Source of the DNA: CAYLNK01 sp964384675
Lineage (GTDB): Bacteria > Acidobacteriota > Thermoanaerobaculia > UBA5066
NCBI GenBank assembly: GCA_964384675.1
Contig: CAYLNK010000156.1
Coordinates: forward strand, 1 to 14,299
Length of the DNA stretch: 14,299 nt
Direction: 5' to 3'
Positions 1-6,172 of the stretch are shown here, piece by piece. Numbering within the stretch: position 1 is the first letter of the stretch; the number at the start of each line of letters is the position of its first letter. The notes beneath the pieces are model-generated. The model worked only from the letters and a program-made list of their open reading frames with translations, did not search any database and was not told the DNA's origin. Both the position numbers and the translations under genes were made by a program.

Positions 1-23
1 TGAAGGTAGGGCCGGGCCTCCCG

Positions 24-59
24 TATGCTGTCACGCGTGCCATCGCGCTGGCAGGAGGT
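24..59 (+). promoter_or_regulatory. Putative -10 box and Shine-Dalgarno of the XRE/cupin gene
   Basis: TATGCT at 24-29 resembles a -10 hexamer and is followed by a CACGCG stretch. A TGAAGG at the left edge (1-6) lies 17 nt upstream and could be part of a -35 box cut by the window boundary. A strong Shine-Dalgarno, AGGAGGT at 53-59, lies 6 nt before the ATG at 66 and fixes the start of the regulator. The ribosome binding site is convincing. The promoter assignment is inference. Confidence 0.45.
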
Positions 60-65
60 CAAGGG

Positions 66-629
66 ATGGGAATCGATGTCGATCTGTCGACGCTGCTGGG
101 ACGGAACGTCCGCCAGCTCCGGGAGGGGCGCGGCTTCACCCAGGCCCAGGTCTCACGGCTGGCCGGGATCCCGCGGGCGACCTGGGCGAACGTCGAATCG
201 GGAGAGTCCAACCCGACGCTGGCCGTCCTCCACCGGCTGGCCGACGCGCTCCAGGTCACGCTGGAAGAGCTGATCGCCACGCCCCGCGCCTCGGCCCAGC
301 ACTACCCGAAGGGCTCGCTGCCGGAGCGGGCGCGCCCGGGGGGCGCCGTGGTCCGCAAGCTCCTGCCCGACGCGATCCCCGGCATGGAGATCGACCGGAT
401 CGCGCTCCCCCCAAGGAGCACGATGGTCGGCGTGCCGCACACGCCGGGCACCCGGGAGTACCTCGCCTGCGAGACCGGACGCATCGTGCTCGCGGCGGCG
501 GGCGAGCAGTGGACGCTCGAGGCGGGCGACGTCGTCGCCTTCAACGGCGACCAGAAGCACTCCTACCGGAACTCCGACTCCCGTCCGGCCGCCGGCTACT
601 CCGTGGTGGTCCTGGCCCGGATCAGGTGA
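66..629 (+). CDS. XRE-family transcriptional regulator with C-terminal cupin domain
   Basis: This 187-residue protein has an N-terminal Cro/C1-type helix-turn-helix at about residues 12-70 (GFTQAQVSRLAGIPRATW, then the E44-S45-G46-E47-S48-N49-P50 turn typical of the family). A C-terminal cupin beta-barrel spans about residues 105-185, with a G-D-V-V-A-F-N-G-D segment and an HSYRN motif. The architecture matches the HTH_3 plus Cupin_2 regulators (PuuR/SutR-like). These bind DNA through the N-terminus and probably sense a small ligand through the cupin. The ATG is chosen because AGGAGGT lies at the right distance upstream. The gene ends 3 nt before the stop of the convergent ccsBA-type gene, leaving no room for a terminator between them. 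Ligand and targets are unknown. It may be autoregulatory, and nothing in the sequence links it to the cytochrome/RND operon. Confidence 0.9.
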   Translation: MGIDVDLSTLLGRNVRQLREGRGFTQAQVSRLAGIPRATWANVESGESNPTLAVLHRLADALQVTLEELIATPRASAQHYPKGSLPERARPGGAVVRKLLPDAIPGMEIDRIALPPRSTMVGVPHTPGTREYLACETGRIVLAAAGEQWTLEAGDVVAFNGDQKHSYRNSDSRPAAGYSVVVLARIR

Positions 630-632
630 GGC

Positions 633-2936
633 TCAGGCCGCCACCGCCTCGACCGCCTCGCGCCGGTCGCGGTAGGCCACGCCGCACACCATGAGGTAGA
701 TGACCTCGGCGGCGCCGACGAGGAGCATCCACTTCACCACCGGCGAGTCCCCCATGCCGTACGAGTGCATACCGGTGTTGAGGACGAAATTCACGCCGAG
801 GTACGTCATCAGGATCGTCTGGAACGCGGCGATGCTGACCAGGGCCACGCCGAACGTGCCGAGCACACGGTCGAGCTTCAGGTGGAGGATCGCCATGTAG
901 GCGAGGAAGGCGACGAGCGACCAGACCTCCTTCGGGTCCCAGCCCCAGTAGCGCCCCCACGAGGAGGCCGCCCACATCGAGCCGGTGAGGATCCCGGCGA
1001 GGAGGAAGATCGAGCCGACGAACATGTACCAGTAGAGGAGCTCGTACAGCTTCCCGGCGAGGGCCGCCTTCCCCCGTCCGAACGCCGAGAACGCGACCTG
1101 CATGTGCGCGACCACGAGGCCGAGCGCCAGGACCGCGTAGCCGACCATGATGATCGGGACGTGGATGGCGAGCCACGCCGTGCCGGCCAGGACCGGGGCG
1201 ACGGGGTGGATGAAGCGGTCGATCGGCAGGAGGTCGGTGAGCGCCATCGTGAGCGCCGACATCACCGCGGCGTTCAGGACCACGACCCTGTTCTTCAGGA
1301 GCGCGTAGGCGACGACGGCGAAGAGTCCGACGCCCCAGGCCAGGAAGAGCATCGACTCGTACATGTTGGCGGCCGGGACCCGCCCCGCCGCGATCCAGCG
1401 CATCGCGATGCCCCACGTCATCGCGCCGAAGCCGGCGACGAGGAGCGCGAACGCGATCCGGTCGAGGAGCTGGCTCCCCCTGGTCCACGCCACGATCGAG
1501 ACCAGGAGCGAGGCGAGGAGGACGAGCCAGGAAAGCCGGGCCGGGTTGATCCGGTTGTAGAGGATCTCGCGGTCGATCAGGGTGGCCGACGGCCACCCGT
1601 CGGGCCGGGGGCCGTTCGCCAGGGCCGCCAGCGCGTCGGGCGACGTCGCCGGCGCGACGTTCCAGCGCGCGTTCGCGTCGCCCGGGATCGGAAGGGGCCG
1701 GACCACGTCACGCTCCAGGACCCCGTTCAGGGCCACCAGACGCTGCTCGAGCTTCTCGGCGGCCTTGAGGATGCCCGTGCGTGGCCGCTCCTGGGCCTCG
1801 GCGTCCCTTGCCGCCTGCATCAGCTGGATGACCGCCGGGGTGCCGACGATCTGCCGGAAGGAGGCGTGAGTCGCCTTCGGATCCAGGCCCGCGACGCGGG
1901 CCAGCTCTTTCGAGCCGAGCTTCAGGACCGGTGCGTCCGTGGCCGCGCCGGGATCGAAGAGCCAGCCGCTGAAGGTCGCGACCGGGTCCTCACCGTTCCA
2001 GGCGTGCGAGCCGGTGACGTTCCAGACCGTCTCGCGGGCCAGCGTGTCGAGCGGCATCACCCGACCGTCGTGCTGCACGGGAAGGCGCCGCAGAGCGTCG
2101 ACGGAGGCCGGGTCGTCGCCGCGGGCCGCTCCGGCGATCGGGACGAGGGCGAGGGCGACGAGGAGCGCGCGGCCCAGGGTCGGGAGCGAGAAGCCGACCG
2201 CGGCCATCTTCTTTTCGTAGACGGCCCGCTCGCGGGCCTGCGAGACGCGGGTGAGGAGGACCACCACCATTCCGAGCACCAGCGTCACGTACCCGGCGAA
2301 GACCACCAGCTGGCCGGGATCCTTCGAGACCGAGAGGACCGTCGCCTCACGGCCGTTCTCCTGCCGGTAGCTCGACTGGAAGAGCGACCAGCCGCGATAG
2401 TGCAGCTCGTGGTTCATGAAGATCCGGGCGGGAAAGCTCTTCCGGGTTTCCCGGTCGGTGACGACCACCTTGCTGACGAACCCGGATGGACGCCGGGTGC
2501 CCTGGTACCGCTCCAGGACGAAGTCCTCGAGCGTCACCGTGAACGGCAGCTCGTGCCGCGACACGATCTTTCCCTCGTGGTCCCGGTTCTCGAGGTACGT
2601 GCCGCTTTGCCCCTCCCAGAGCGCGAGCTGGCCCTCGGTCTTGAAGAAATAGGTCATCGCCGCACCCGCCAGGATCAGGAGGAGCGACGCGTGCGTCACC
2701 GCGAAGCCGGTCCGCCTCCGTCCCCACGGAAAGAGGTCCACGAGCGAGAGGGCGACGTTGATCGCGAGCAGCCCCTGCAGGCCCAGGAACCACCATGAGT
2801 AGTAGACGAGCCGGCCGGCCGTCTCGGCGTCGGCGCGGGACTCCACGATGGTCCCGGCCGAGAGGCCGACGAGGAGGACGACGAGGAGGATGGCGGCGAG
2901 CCTGAGGGAGGCGAGGAAGGCGAGGAGCTTCTTCAA
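633..2936 (-). CDS. ccsBA: Fused ResB-CcsA cytochrome c maturation protein (System II, CcsBA type)
   Basis: This 767-residue membrane protein would export heme and ligate it to CXXCH apocytochromes at the outer face of the inner membrane. Residues 1-230 are ResB/CcsB-like: three N-terminal membrane helices, a periplasmic stretch (about 98-208) and a fourth helix (about 210-229). Residues from about 460 on are CcsA-like, with many helices and the heme-handling WWD motif (WAASSWGRYWGWDPKE, 655-670). All four heme-ligand histidines known from CcsBA proteins have counterparts: H82 in THASLL (TM-His1), H592 in WLAIHVP (P-His1), H685 in AILHLKL (TM-His2) and H724 in MHSYG (P-His2). Residues 243-271 look like an internal signal or membrane segment, followed by a long extracytoplasmic domain (about 272-460). 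This suggests fusion of two once-separate genes. The start is TTG at 2936, with an AAGGACGGA stretch upstream. An octaheme cytochrome, a plausible client, is encoded nearby. Confidence 0.93.
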   Translation of the reverse strand: MKKLLAFLASLRLAAILLVVLLVGLSAGTIVESRADAETAGRLVYYSWWFLGLQGLLAINVALSLVDLFPWGRRRTGFAVTHASLLLILAGAAMTYFFKTEGQLALWEGQSGTYLENRDHEGKIVSRHELPFTVTLEDFVLERYQGTRRPSGFVSKVVVTDRETRKSFPARIFMNHELHYRGWSLFQSSYRQENGREATVLSVSKDPGQLVVFAGYVTLVLGMVVVLLTRVSQARERAVYEKKMAAVGFSLPTLGRALLVALALVPIAGAARGDDPASVDALRRLPVQHDGRVMPLDTLARETVWNVTGSHAWNGEDPVATFSGWLFDPGAATDAPVLKLGSKELARVAGLDPKATHASFRQIVGTPAVIQLMQAARDAEAQERPRTGILKAAEKLEQRLVALNGVLERDVVRPLPIPGDANARWNVAPATSPDALAALANGPRPDGWPSATLIDREILYNRINPARLSWLVLLASLLVSIVAWTRGSQLLDRIAFALLVAGFGAMTWGIAMRWIAAGRVPAANMYESMLFLAWGVGLFAVVAYALLKNRVVVLNAAVMSALTMALTDLLPIDRFIHPVAPVLAGTAWLAIHVPIIMVGYAVLALGLVVAHMQVAFSAFGRGKAALAGKLYELLYWYMFVGSIFLLAGILTGSMWAASSWGRYWGWDPKEVWSLVAFLAYMAILHLKLDRVLGTFGVALVSIAAFQTILMTYLGVNFVLNTGMHSYGMGDSPVVKWMLLVGAAEVIYLMVCGVAYRDRREAVEAVAA

Positions 2937-2974
2937 GAGGTCCGTCCTTGGCGGGCGATCTGCGGGCCGAGGCC

Positions 2975-2988
2975 CGATGCCGGCATCG
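2975..2988. promoter_or_regulatory. Perfect 14-bp palindrome upstream of the ccsBA-type gene
   Basis: CGATGCCGGCATCG is a perfect inverted repeat located 39-52 nt upstream of the TTG start on the minus strand. It is nested within a looser pair of arms, CGAGGCC (2968-2974) and GGCCTCG (3003-3009). Its position and symmetry suit a repressor or activator operator, or a 5'-UTR hairpin. The factor that would bind it is unknown. Confidence 0.35.
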
Positions 2989-3063
2989 TCACATCCGGGC
3001 CCGGCCTCGTCGATGAAGCGGAAGGATCAGTGACGGCCTTCCCCCGGGGGCCCCGCGCCAGGG

Positions 3064-3152
3064 TTGGGGTCAGGGCTGTGTTTTGCGTTTCACCCGAGGC
3101 GCGGCGCGTATGGGGTCGCGCGCGGCGCGTGTGGGGTCAGGGCTGTGTTTTG
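3064..3152 (+). repeat. Cluster of REP-like repeats at the 3' side of RAYT copy A (full, short, full)
   Basis: The core GGGGTCAGGGCTGTGTTTT occurs in full at 3066-3084 and again at 3133-3151, in the same orientation. A truncated TGGGGTC lies between them at 3111-3117. The short and second copies are part of a 21-bp tandem duplication: GCGCGGCGCGTRTGGGGTC at 3099-3117 and 3120-3138. The outer copy is followed by GCGTTTCACCCG, which is also the sequence next to the repeat in element B. It therefore looks like the stump of another element end. The inner copy forms the left end of element A. Confidence 0.75.
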
Positions 3153-4149
3153 TGCCTCGCCCGATCAGATCCTGAGCGCGGCACCGAGAGGTCCGCGTAC
3201 CTCTTCCGGTCCGCGAGGTTCCTCTGCACGATCCTGCGTCCGCGGTCGACCATCGAGTCGAGCGCCCCACTGGGCCAGGCCCGTCAGCAGCCCGACTTGG
3301 CCGTAGGTGGCGAGACAGACGTCCTTCAGCACGACGGCGGCCAGCGCTCGATCGCGAGTCGCCGCGCCACCGGTCCGCGTCGGCCGCAAGAGCTCCGATA
3401 GCCGATCGGCGGCAGACTCCAGGCTCTCCGCACCCAGGCGCAGCTGGGAGGACGGGATGCCTCCCGTGGCTCGGACCTCGGCGACCCGGCCCCGAAGCTC
3501 CTCGACGAGCTCCTCCTCCCCCAGGATCACCTGGCTGCGGACGCGCTCCCACGGCGAGTACTCCGACGCTTCGGCCACGAACCGGGCCCACATCGACTCG
3601 GCTCGCCCCCGGCCCCGAAATCGGGACAGCGTCCATTGCGTCGTGAGCCACGCCGGGCGGCGCTCGAGCCCCGCGGTCGCCCGGTAGCTTCCCCATGTCC
3701 AGTCCTCAGGGGCCTTCACGAGCCCGGCCCGGACCGGGTTCAGCGCCGTGTAGCGAAGGAGCTCCAGCAGGTGGCTTTCGCGCTGGACGTGCAGCGAGAA
3801 GAAGCGTCCATGGAACAGGTGCCCGCAGCGCTGCCACCTTCGGTTGAAGGCCTGCGAGTAGACGGACCCGAGGTGCCTCATCCCGGCCGAGAGCGTCGGT
3901 CGCGGTGTCTCCAGGATCAGGTGATAGTGGTTCGGCATGAGCACCCAGCCGTGGAGAGTCCAGCCGTACCGGACGACCACCGCCCCCAGGATCCGCACGA
4001 AGGTTTTCGCGATCCGCGTCCGCGTCGTCACGCACGACTACCTTGCCTTCGTTCCCCCGGGCGGTGACATGCCAAAGAGCGCTCTCGAAGTCGAGCCGGA
4101 GGGAGCGGACCATGGAACGACCATGCCACAAAACACAGCCCTGACCCCA
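3132..4149 (-). mobile_element. RAYT-carrying element A with inverted terminal REP-like repeats
   Basis: The element is bounded by TGGGGTCAGGGCTGTGTTTT at 3132-3151 and its exact reverse complement at 4130-4149 (one further base inward, 3152/4129, also pairs). It encloses one disrupted transposase gene on the minus strand. The total is about 1018 bp, with almost no non-coding sequence inside. It lies between the ccsBA-type gene and the cytochrome/RND operon. The element pairs with a close relative at 10603-11612. Compared with that copy it carries two single-base insertions and a 6-bp tandem duplication. Flanking REP repeats in inverted orientation are the known hallmark of REP-associated tyrosine transposases. 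Exact element borders are inferred from the repeats. Confidence 0.75.
3137..4113 (-). pseudogene. REP-associated tyrosine transposase (Y1/HUH), frameshifted copy A
   Basis: This is the same gene as the intact copy at 10608-11576. The expected start is ATG at 4113 (MVRSLRLDFESALWHVTARGNE), and in the restored frame the end is a KTQP tail whose TGA stop lies in the left terminal repeat (3137-3139). Two +1 frameshifts break it. The first is an extra T in the run at 4004-4007 (TTTT versus TTT in copy B), about 36 codons from the start. The second is an extra base within 3252-3260, near the C-terminus. A 6-bp duplication (GCGTCC type, around 4013-4024) adds two residues (DADADR). The HUH (NHYH) and LLRYTALNPVRAG regions survive in the middle frame but cannot be translated from the normal start. 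It is therefore probably inactive but could be a substrate for copy B. Confidence 0.85.
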
Positions 4150-4169
4150 AACCCGTGACCCCAAACCCG
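4129..4169 (-). repeat. REP-like repeat at the 5' side of RAYT copy A, plus tandem short copy
   Basis: The reverse complement of the 21-bp terminal repeat occupies 4129-4149. It is followed by a 14-bp tandem repeat, TGACCCCAAACCCG, at 4142-4155 and 4156-4169. The terminal TGACCCC part of the REP-like sequence has thus been duplicated here too, mirroring the short copies seen at the other ends. Confidence 0.7.
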
Positions 4170-4334
4170 CGGGTGCCGACGGCGGCGAGCCTGCCCCGGG
4201 ATTGCTCGACTGTCTGCGAACGGGGCCATGCCGGCGTTCCTCTCGGAGGCCCGTGCCGCAGCGGTCGTGCCCCGAACCTCCACGCCGAGTATGGACAGTC
4301 CCGCGCGGCGGGCACGAAAACCAGGCGGAGCGGG

Positions 4335-4352
4335 TGGCATACTGGACGCGCC
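4335..4352 (+). promoter_or_regulatory. Putative extended -10 promoter of the His-rich/cytochrome/RND cluster
   Basis: TGGCATACT (4335-4343) reads as an extended -10 (TG-N-CATACT) and is followed by GGACGCG, with the GTG start at 4353 only 9 nt after the hexamer. This would give a leaderless or nearly leaderless transcript. The string GTGGCATACTGGACGCG aligns with GTGCCATCATCGACGCG found before the last two genes of the window (13 of 17 positions). No convincing -35 box is visible. This is a sequence-based prediction only. Confidence 0.4.
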
Positions 4353-4718
4353 GTGCGGAGACGCTCCGTCGCGCCCGCCCTTTTCCTCGCCGCGTGGCTC
4401 GCGCCCCTGGCCGCGCAGGCCGCCGTCCTCGTCCACCTCCTCGCGGATCGCGAGGCGCACCCCCGGTCGATGGTGCAGCTCCTCGTGCACGGACACCTGC
4501 ATGGAGAGCAGGTCCCCGAGCACGAGCACGCGATCCAGGAGGGGCCACCGGCATCGGCACACGCCACGGCACGGCCTCACACGGCGCCGCGCGCCGCCAG
4601 TGCGCTTCCGGCGGGGCCCGCGGAAGCGAGCCCCGCTCCCGGCCTCGCGACCGCGTCCCTTCGCGCCGTCGCGACCGCTCCCCCTCGACACCTCCTCTTC
4701 GGCGTTCTGCTGCGCTGA
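4353..4718 (+). CDS. Small exported histidine-rich protein, function unknown
   Basis: From the GTG at 4353 the frame encodes 121 residues. An Arg-rich start (VRRRS) is followed by a hydrophobic stretch (about residues 6-24) ending in AAQA/A, a plausible signal peptide with cleavage near residue 23. The mature part has a cluster of histidines and acids: LVHGHLHGEQVPEHEH at about 44-59, with ten His overall. The tail is Ala/Pro-rich. I do not recognise the family. The clustered His/Glu pattern suits metal binding in the periplasm, which is an inference. Codon third positions are almost all G or C in this frame, supporting real coding. An earlier ATG at 4155 is unlikely because it starts inside the REP-like repeat. 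No good Shine-Dalgarno precedes 4353, consistent with the near-leaderless promoter proposed there. It lies 115 nt before the cytochrome b gene in the same direction. Confidence 0.6.
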   Translation: MRRRSVAPALFLAAWLAPLAAQAAVLVHLLADREAHPRSMVQLLVHGHLHGEQVPEHEHAIQEGPPASAHATARPHTAPRAASALPAGPAEASPAPGLATASLRAVATAPPRHLLFGVLLR

Positions 4719-4794
4719 GACGCGGAACGGGCCGTGCGCTCCCGGCCCGCCCGCTCCAGATCGCCGACGACGCACCAGCCCGAGGAGGACCCTC

Positions 4795-4830
4795 ATGCAT
4801 CAGCCCTCTCTCCCTTCGACGACGAGGTGA
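4795..4830 (+). CDS. Possible 11-codon leader ORF before the cytochrome b gene
   Basis: A strong Shine-Dalgarno (GAGGAGGA, about 4782-4789) lies just upstream of ATG 4795, which opens a short frame, MHQPSLPSTTR, ending in TGA at 4828-4830. The next gene starts with GTG at 4834 in the same frame, 3 nt after the stop. The short ORF could couple translation to the cytochrome gene, or be a regulatory leader. It could also be the true N-terminus of the next gene if the TGA is a sequence error. Evidence is limited to the ribosome binding site and position. Confidence 0.3.
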   Translation: MHQPSLPSTTR

Positions 4831-4833
4831 CCG

Positions 4834-5409
4834 GTGGCGTTCCGCTTCGCCCTCACCCGCCTCGTCCCTTCCGCGGCCCTCTTCCTCGCGCTCATCGCCG
4901 GCGCGGTGCTCGTCGACTACGGCCTTCACGCCCTGCGGCTCGCGTGGATCGGACGGTATTGCGGCGCGGCGGGGACGGCCCTCCTCCTCGTCTCTTTCCT
5001 CTACTCGCTCGAGAAGAGGAAGCTCCTCCGGATCGGATCCCCGAAGGGTCTGCTCCAGGCGCACGAGACCCTCGGCTGGATCGGCGCCCTCGTGCTCCTC
5101 GTCCACGGCGGTATCCACTTCAACGCGCTGATCCCGTGGCTCGCGCTCCTGGCGATGGTCGTGGTCGTCGCGAGCGGTCTCACCGGCAGGCTCCTCCTGA
5201 AGGACGCCCGGGCGAGCCTGAAGGACCGTGAGGCCGACCTCCGGAAGGCGGGCCTCCCGCCGTCGGAGATCGAGAAGGCGCTGCTCGGACACTCCCTGCT
5301 GGTCGACACGATGACGCGGTGGCGCCGCGTCCACCTGCCGCTGACGATGGTGTTCCTCGGGCTGGCGATCCTCCACGTCACGGCCACGCTGCTCTTCTGG
5401 AGCTGGTGA
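4834..5409 (+). CDS. Membrane-bound diheme cytochrome b-like subunit
   Basis: The 191-residue protein has about five membrane helices (roughly 10-30, 42-58, 76-97, 100-118, 167-188). Two helices each carry histidines 14 residues apart: H77 and H91 in one, H167 and H181 in the other. This H-X13-H pairing on two helices is the classical arrangement that binds two stacked b-type hemes in quinone-linked cytochromes. Further histidines at 32, 95 and 153 could help with proton or ligand contacts. A charged cytoplasmic-type loop (about 120-150) separates the fourth and fifth helices. The likely role is moving electrons between the quinone pool and the octaheme cytochrome encoded next; its stop TGA (5407-5409) is one base before that ATG. 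The start is GTG 4834, with GAGGTGA upstream. The exact family name is uncertain; a ferric-reductase-like or DUF4405-type membrane domain is an alternative. Confidence 0.75.
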   Translation: MAFRFALTRLVPSAALFLALIAGAVLVDYGLHALRLAWIGRYCGAAGTALLLVSFLYSLEKRKLLRIGSPKGLLQAHETLGWIGALVLLVHGGIHFNALIPWLALLAMVVVVASGLTGRLLLKDARASLKDREADLRKAGLPPSEIEKALLGHSLLVDTMTRWRRVHLPLTMVFLGLAILHVTATLLFWSW

Positions 5410-5410
5410 G

Positions 5411-6172
5411 ATGCGAGGCACCTGGAGGTCGCTCGCCGCCACCCTCGCCGTCGGCGCGACCGTGGCGTTTCTGTCCCCGTACCGGGCCGTCACACCGGGC
5501 ACTCTCCAGCCCGGCCACCGCGCGCAGAAGGACGACTGCCTCTCCTGCCACACGCTCCTCGCCGGCGCGCCGGCGCTCAAGTGCGCGGTCTGCCACAGGC
5601 CGGCCGATATCGGGCTTCGCACCGTGGCCGGCGCGGCCGTGCCGAAGCCGAGCCCGAGGACGCAGCTCGTCCACCGGGTGGTGAGCGGGGAATGCGCGCG
5701 CTGCCACGCCGAGCACGGCGCCCGATCTGGCGCCACCCGGCGCTTCGCCCACGACCTCCTCACCGGCGAGGTCGCGGCCGGCTGCGCCGCGTGTCATGCC
5801 GCCCAGCGTCCCGCCGACGCCCTGCACGCCGCCGTAACCGGGGAGTGCACGCCGTGCCACGGCACCAGGGTGTGGAAGCCGGCGACGTACGACCACGACC
5901 GGTCGTTCCGTTTCGACCGTCACCATCCCGCCCGGTGCGCGGGTTGCCACCCGCCCGGCGCGAGCCTGAAGGAGTACACCTGCATCGGTTGCCACGAGCA
6001 CGCCCTCGACCGCATGGTGAGCGAGCACCGCGAGGAGGGGATCTCCGGCGTCGACCTCGCCAGGTGCCGCAAGTGCCACCCGTCCGGCAACGAGGACGAC
6101 ACTCTCTTTCAGGGCGGACGGCGAAAGGGATCCGGCAAGGACGGCAGGAAGCATGATGGGGACGACGACTGA
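5411..6172 (+). CDS. Octaheme c-type cytochrome (cytochrome c3/c7-like)
   Basis: The 253-residue protein has an N-terminal hydrophobic segment (about 6-22, signal peptide or membrane anchor) and eight CXXCH heme-binding motifs: C43-H47, C58-H62, C95-H99, C125-H129, C146-H150, C176-H180, C191-H195 and C219-H223. Many further histidines (for example H36, H88, H102, H114, H139, H162, H171, H172, H197, H206) could be distal ligands for bis-His hemes, as in the cytochrome c3/c7 families. The tail (about 224-253) is very polar, rich in Gly, Lys, Asp and Arg, and contains no heme motif. It acts on the periplasmic side and would need cytochrome c maturation, for which a CcsBA-type protein is encoded at 633-2936. 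Its gene abuts the cytochrome b gene and overlaps the RND adaptor gene by 20 nt, pointing to one transcript. It is most likely an electron conduit; an enzymatic role cannot be excluded. Confidence 0.9.
   Translation: MRGTWRSLAATLAVGATVAFLSPYRAVTPGTLQPGHRAQKDDCLSCHTLLAGAPALKCAVCHRPADIGLRTVAGAAVPKPSPRTQLVHRVVSGECARCHAEHGARSGATRRFAHDLLTGEVAAGCAACHAAQRPADALHAAVTGECTPCHGTRVWKPATYDHDRSFRFDRHHPARCAGCHPPGASLKEYTCIGCHEHALDRMVSEHREEGISGVDLARCRKCHPSGNEDDTLFQGGRRKGSGKDGRKHDGDDD

Noticed and set aside
600..660. Terminator between the convergent regulator and ccsBA-type genes
   Set aside because: The two stop codons are 3 nt apart, and I see no clear stem followed by a T-run on either strand.
765..2798. 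677-residue open frame on the plus strand
   Set aside because: It lies opposite the well-supported ccsBA-type gene. Its translation is Arg/Asp/Gly/Glu-rich low complexity with no membrane or domain pattern, typical of antisense frames in GC-rich coding DNA.
4155..4352. N-terminal extension of the His-rich protein from ATG 4155
   Set aside because: The extension starts within the transposon-end repeat, has no signal peptide at its own start and would bury the signal-like segment internally.
3706..5763. 685-residue minus-strand open frame running through RAYT copy A into the cytochrome genes
   Set aside because: It crosses the disrupted transposase, the promoter zone and three plus-strand genes. 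Only its last part resembles RAYT, because the frameshift joins it to an antisense frame.
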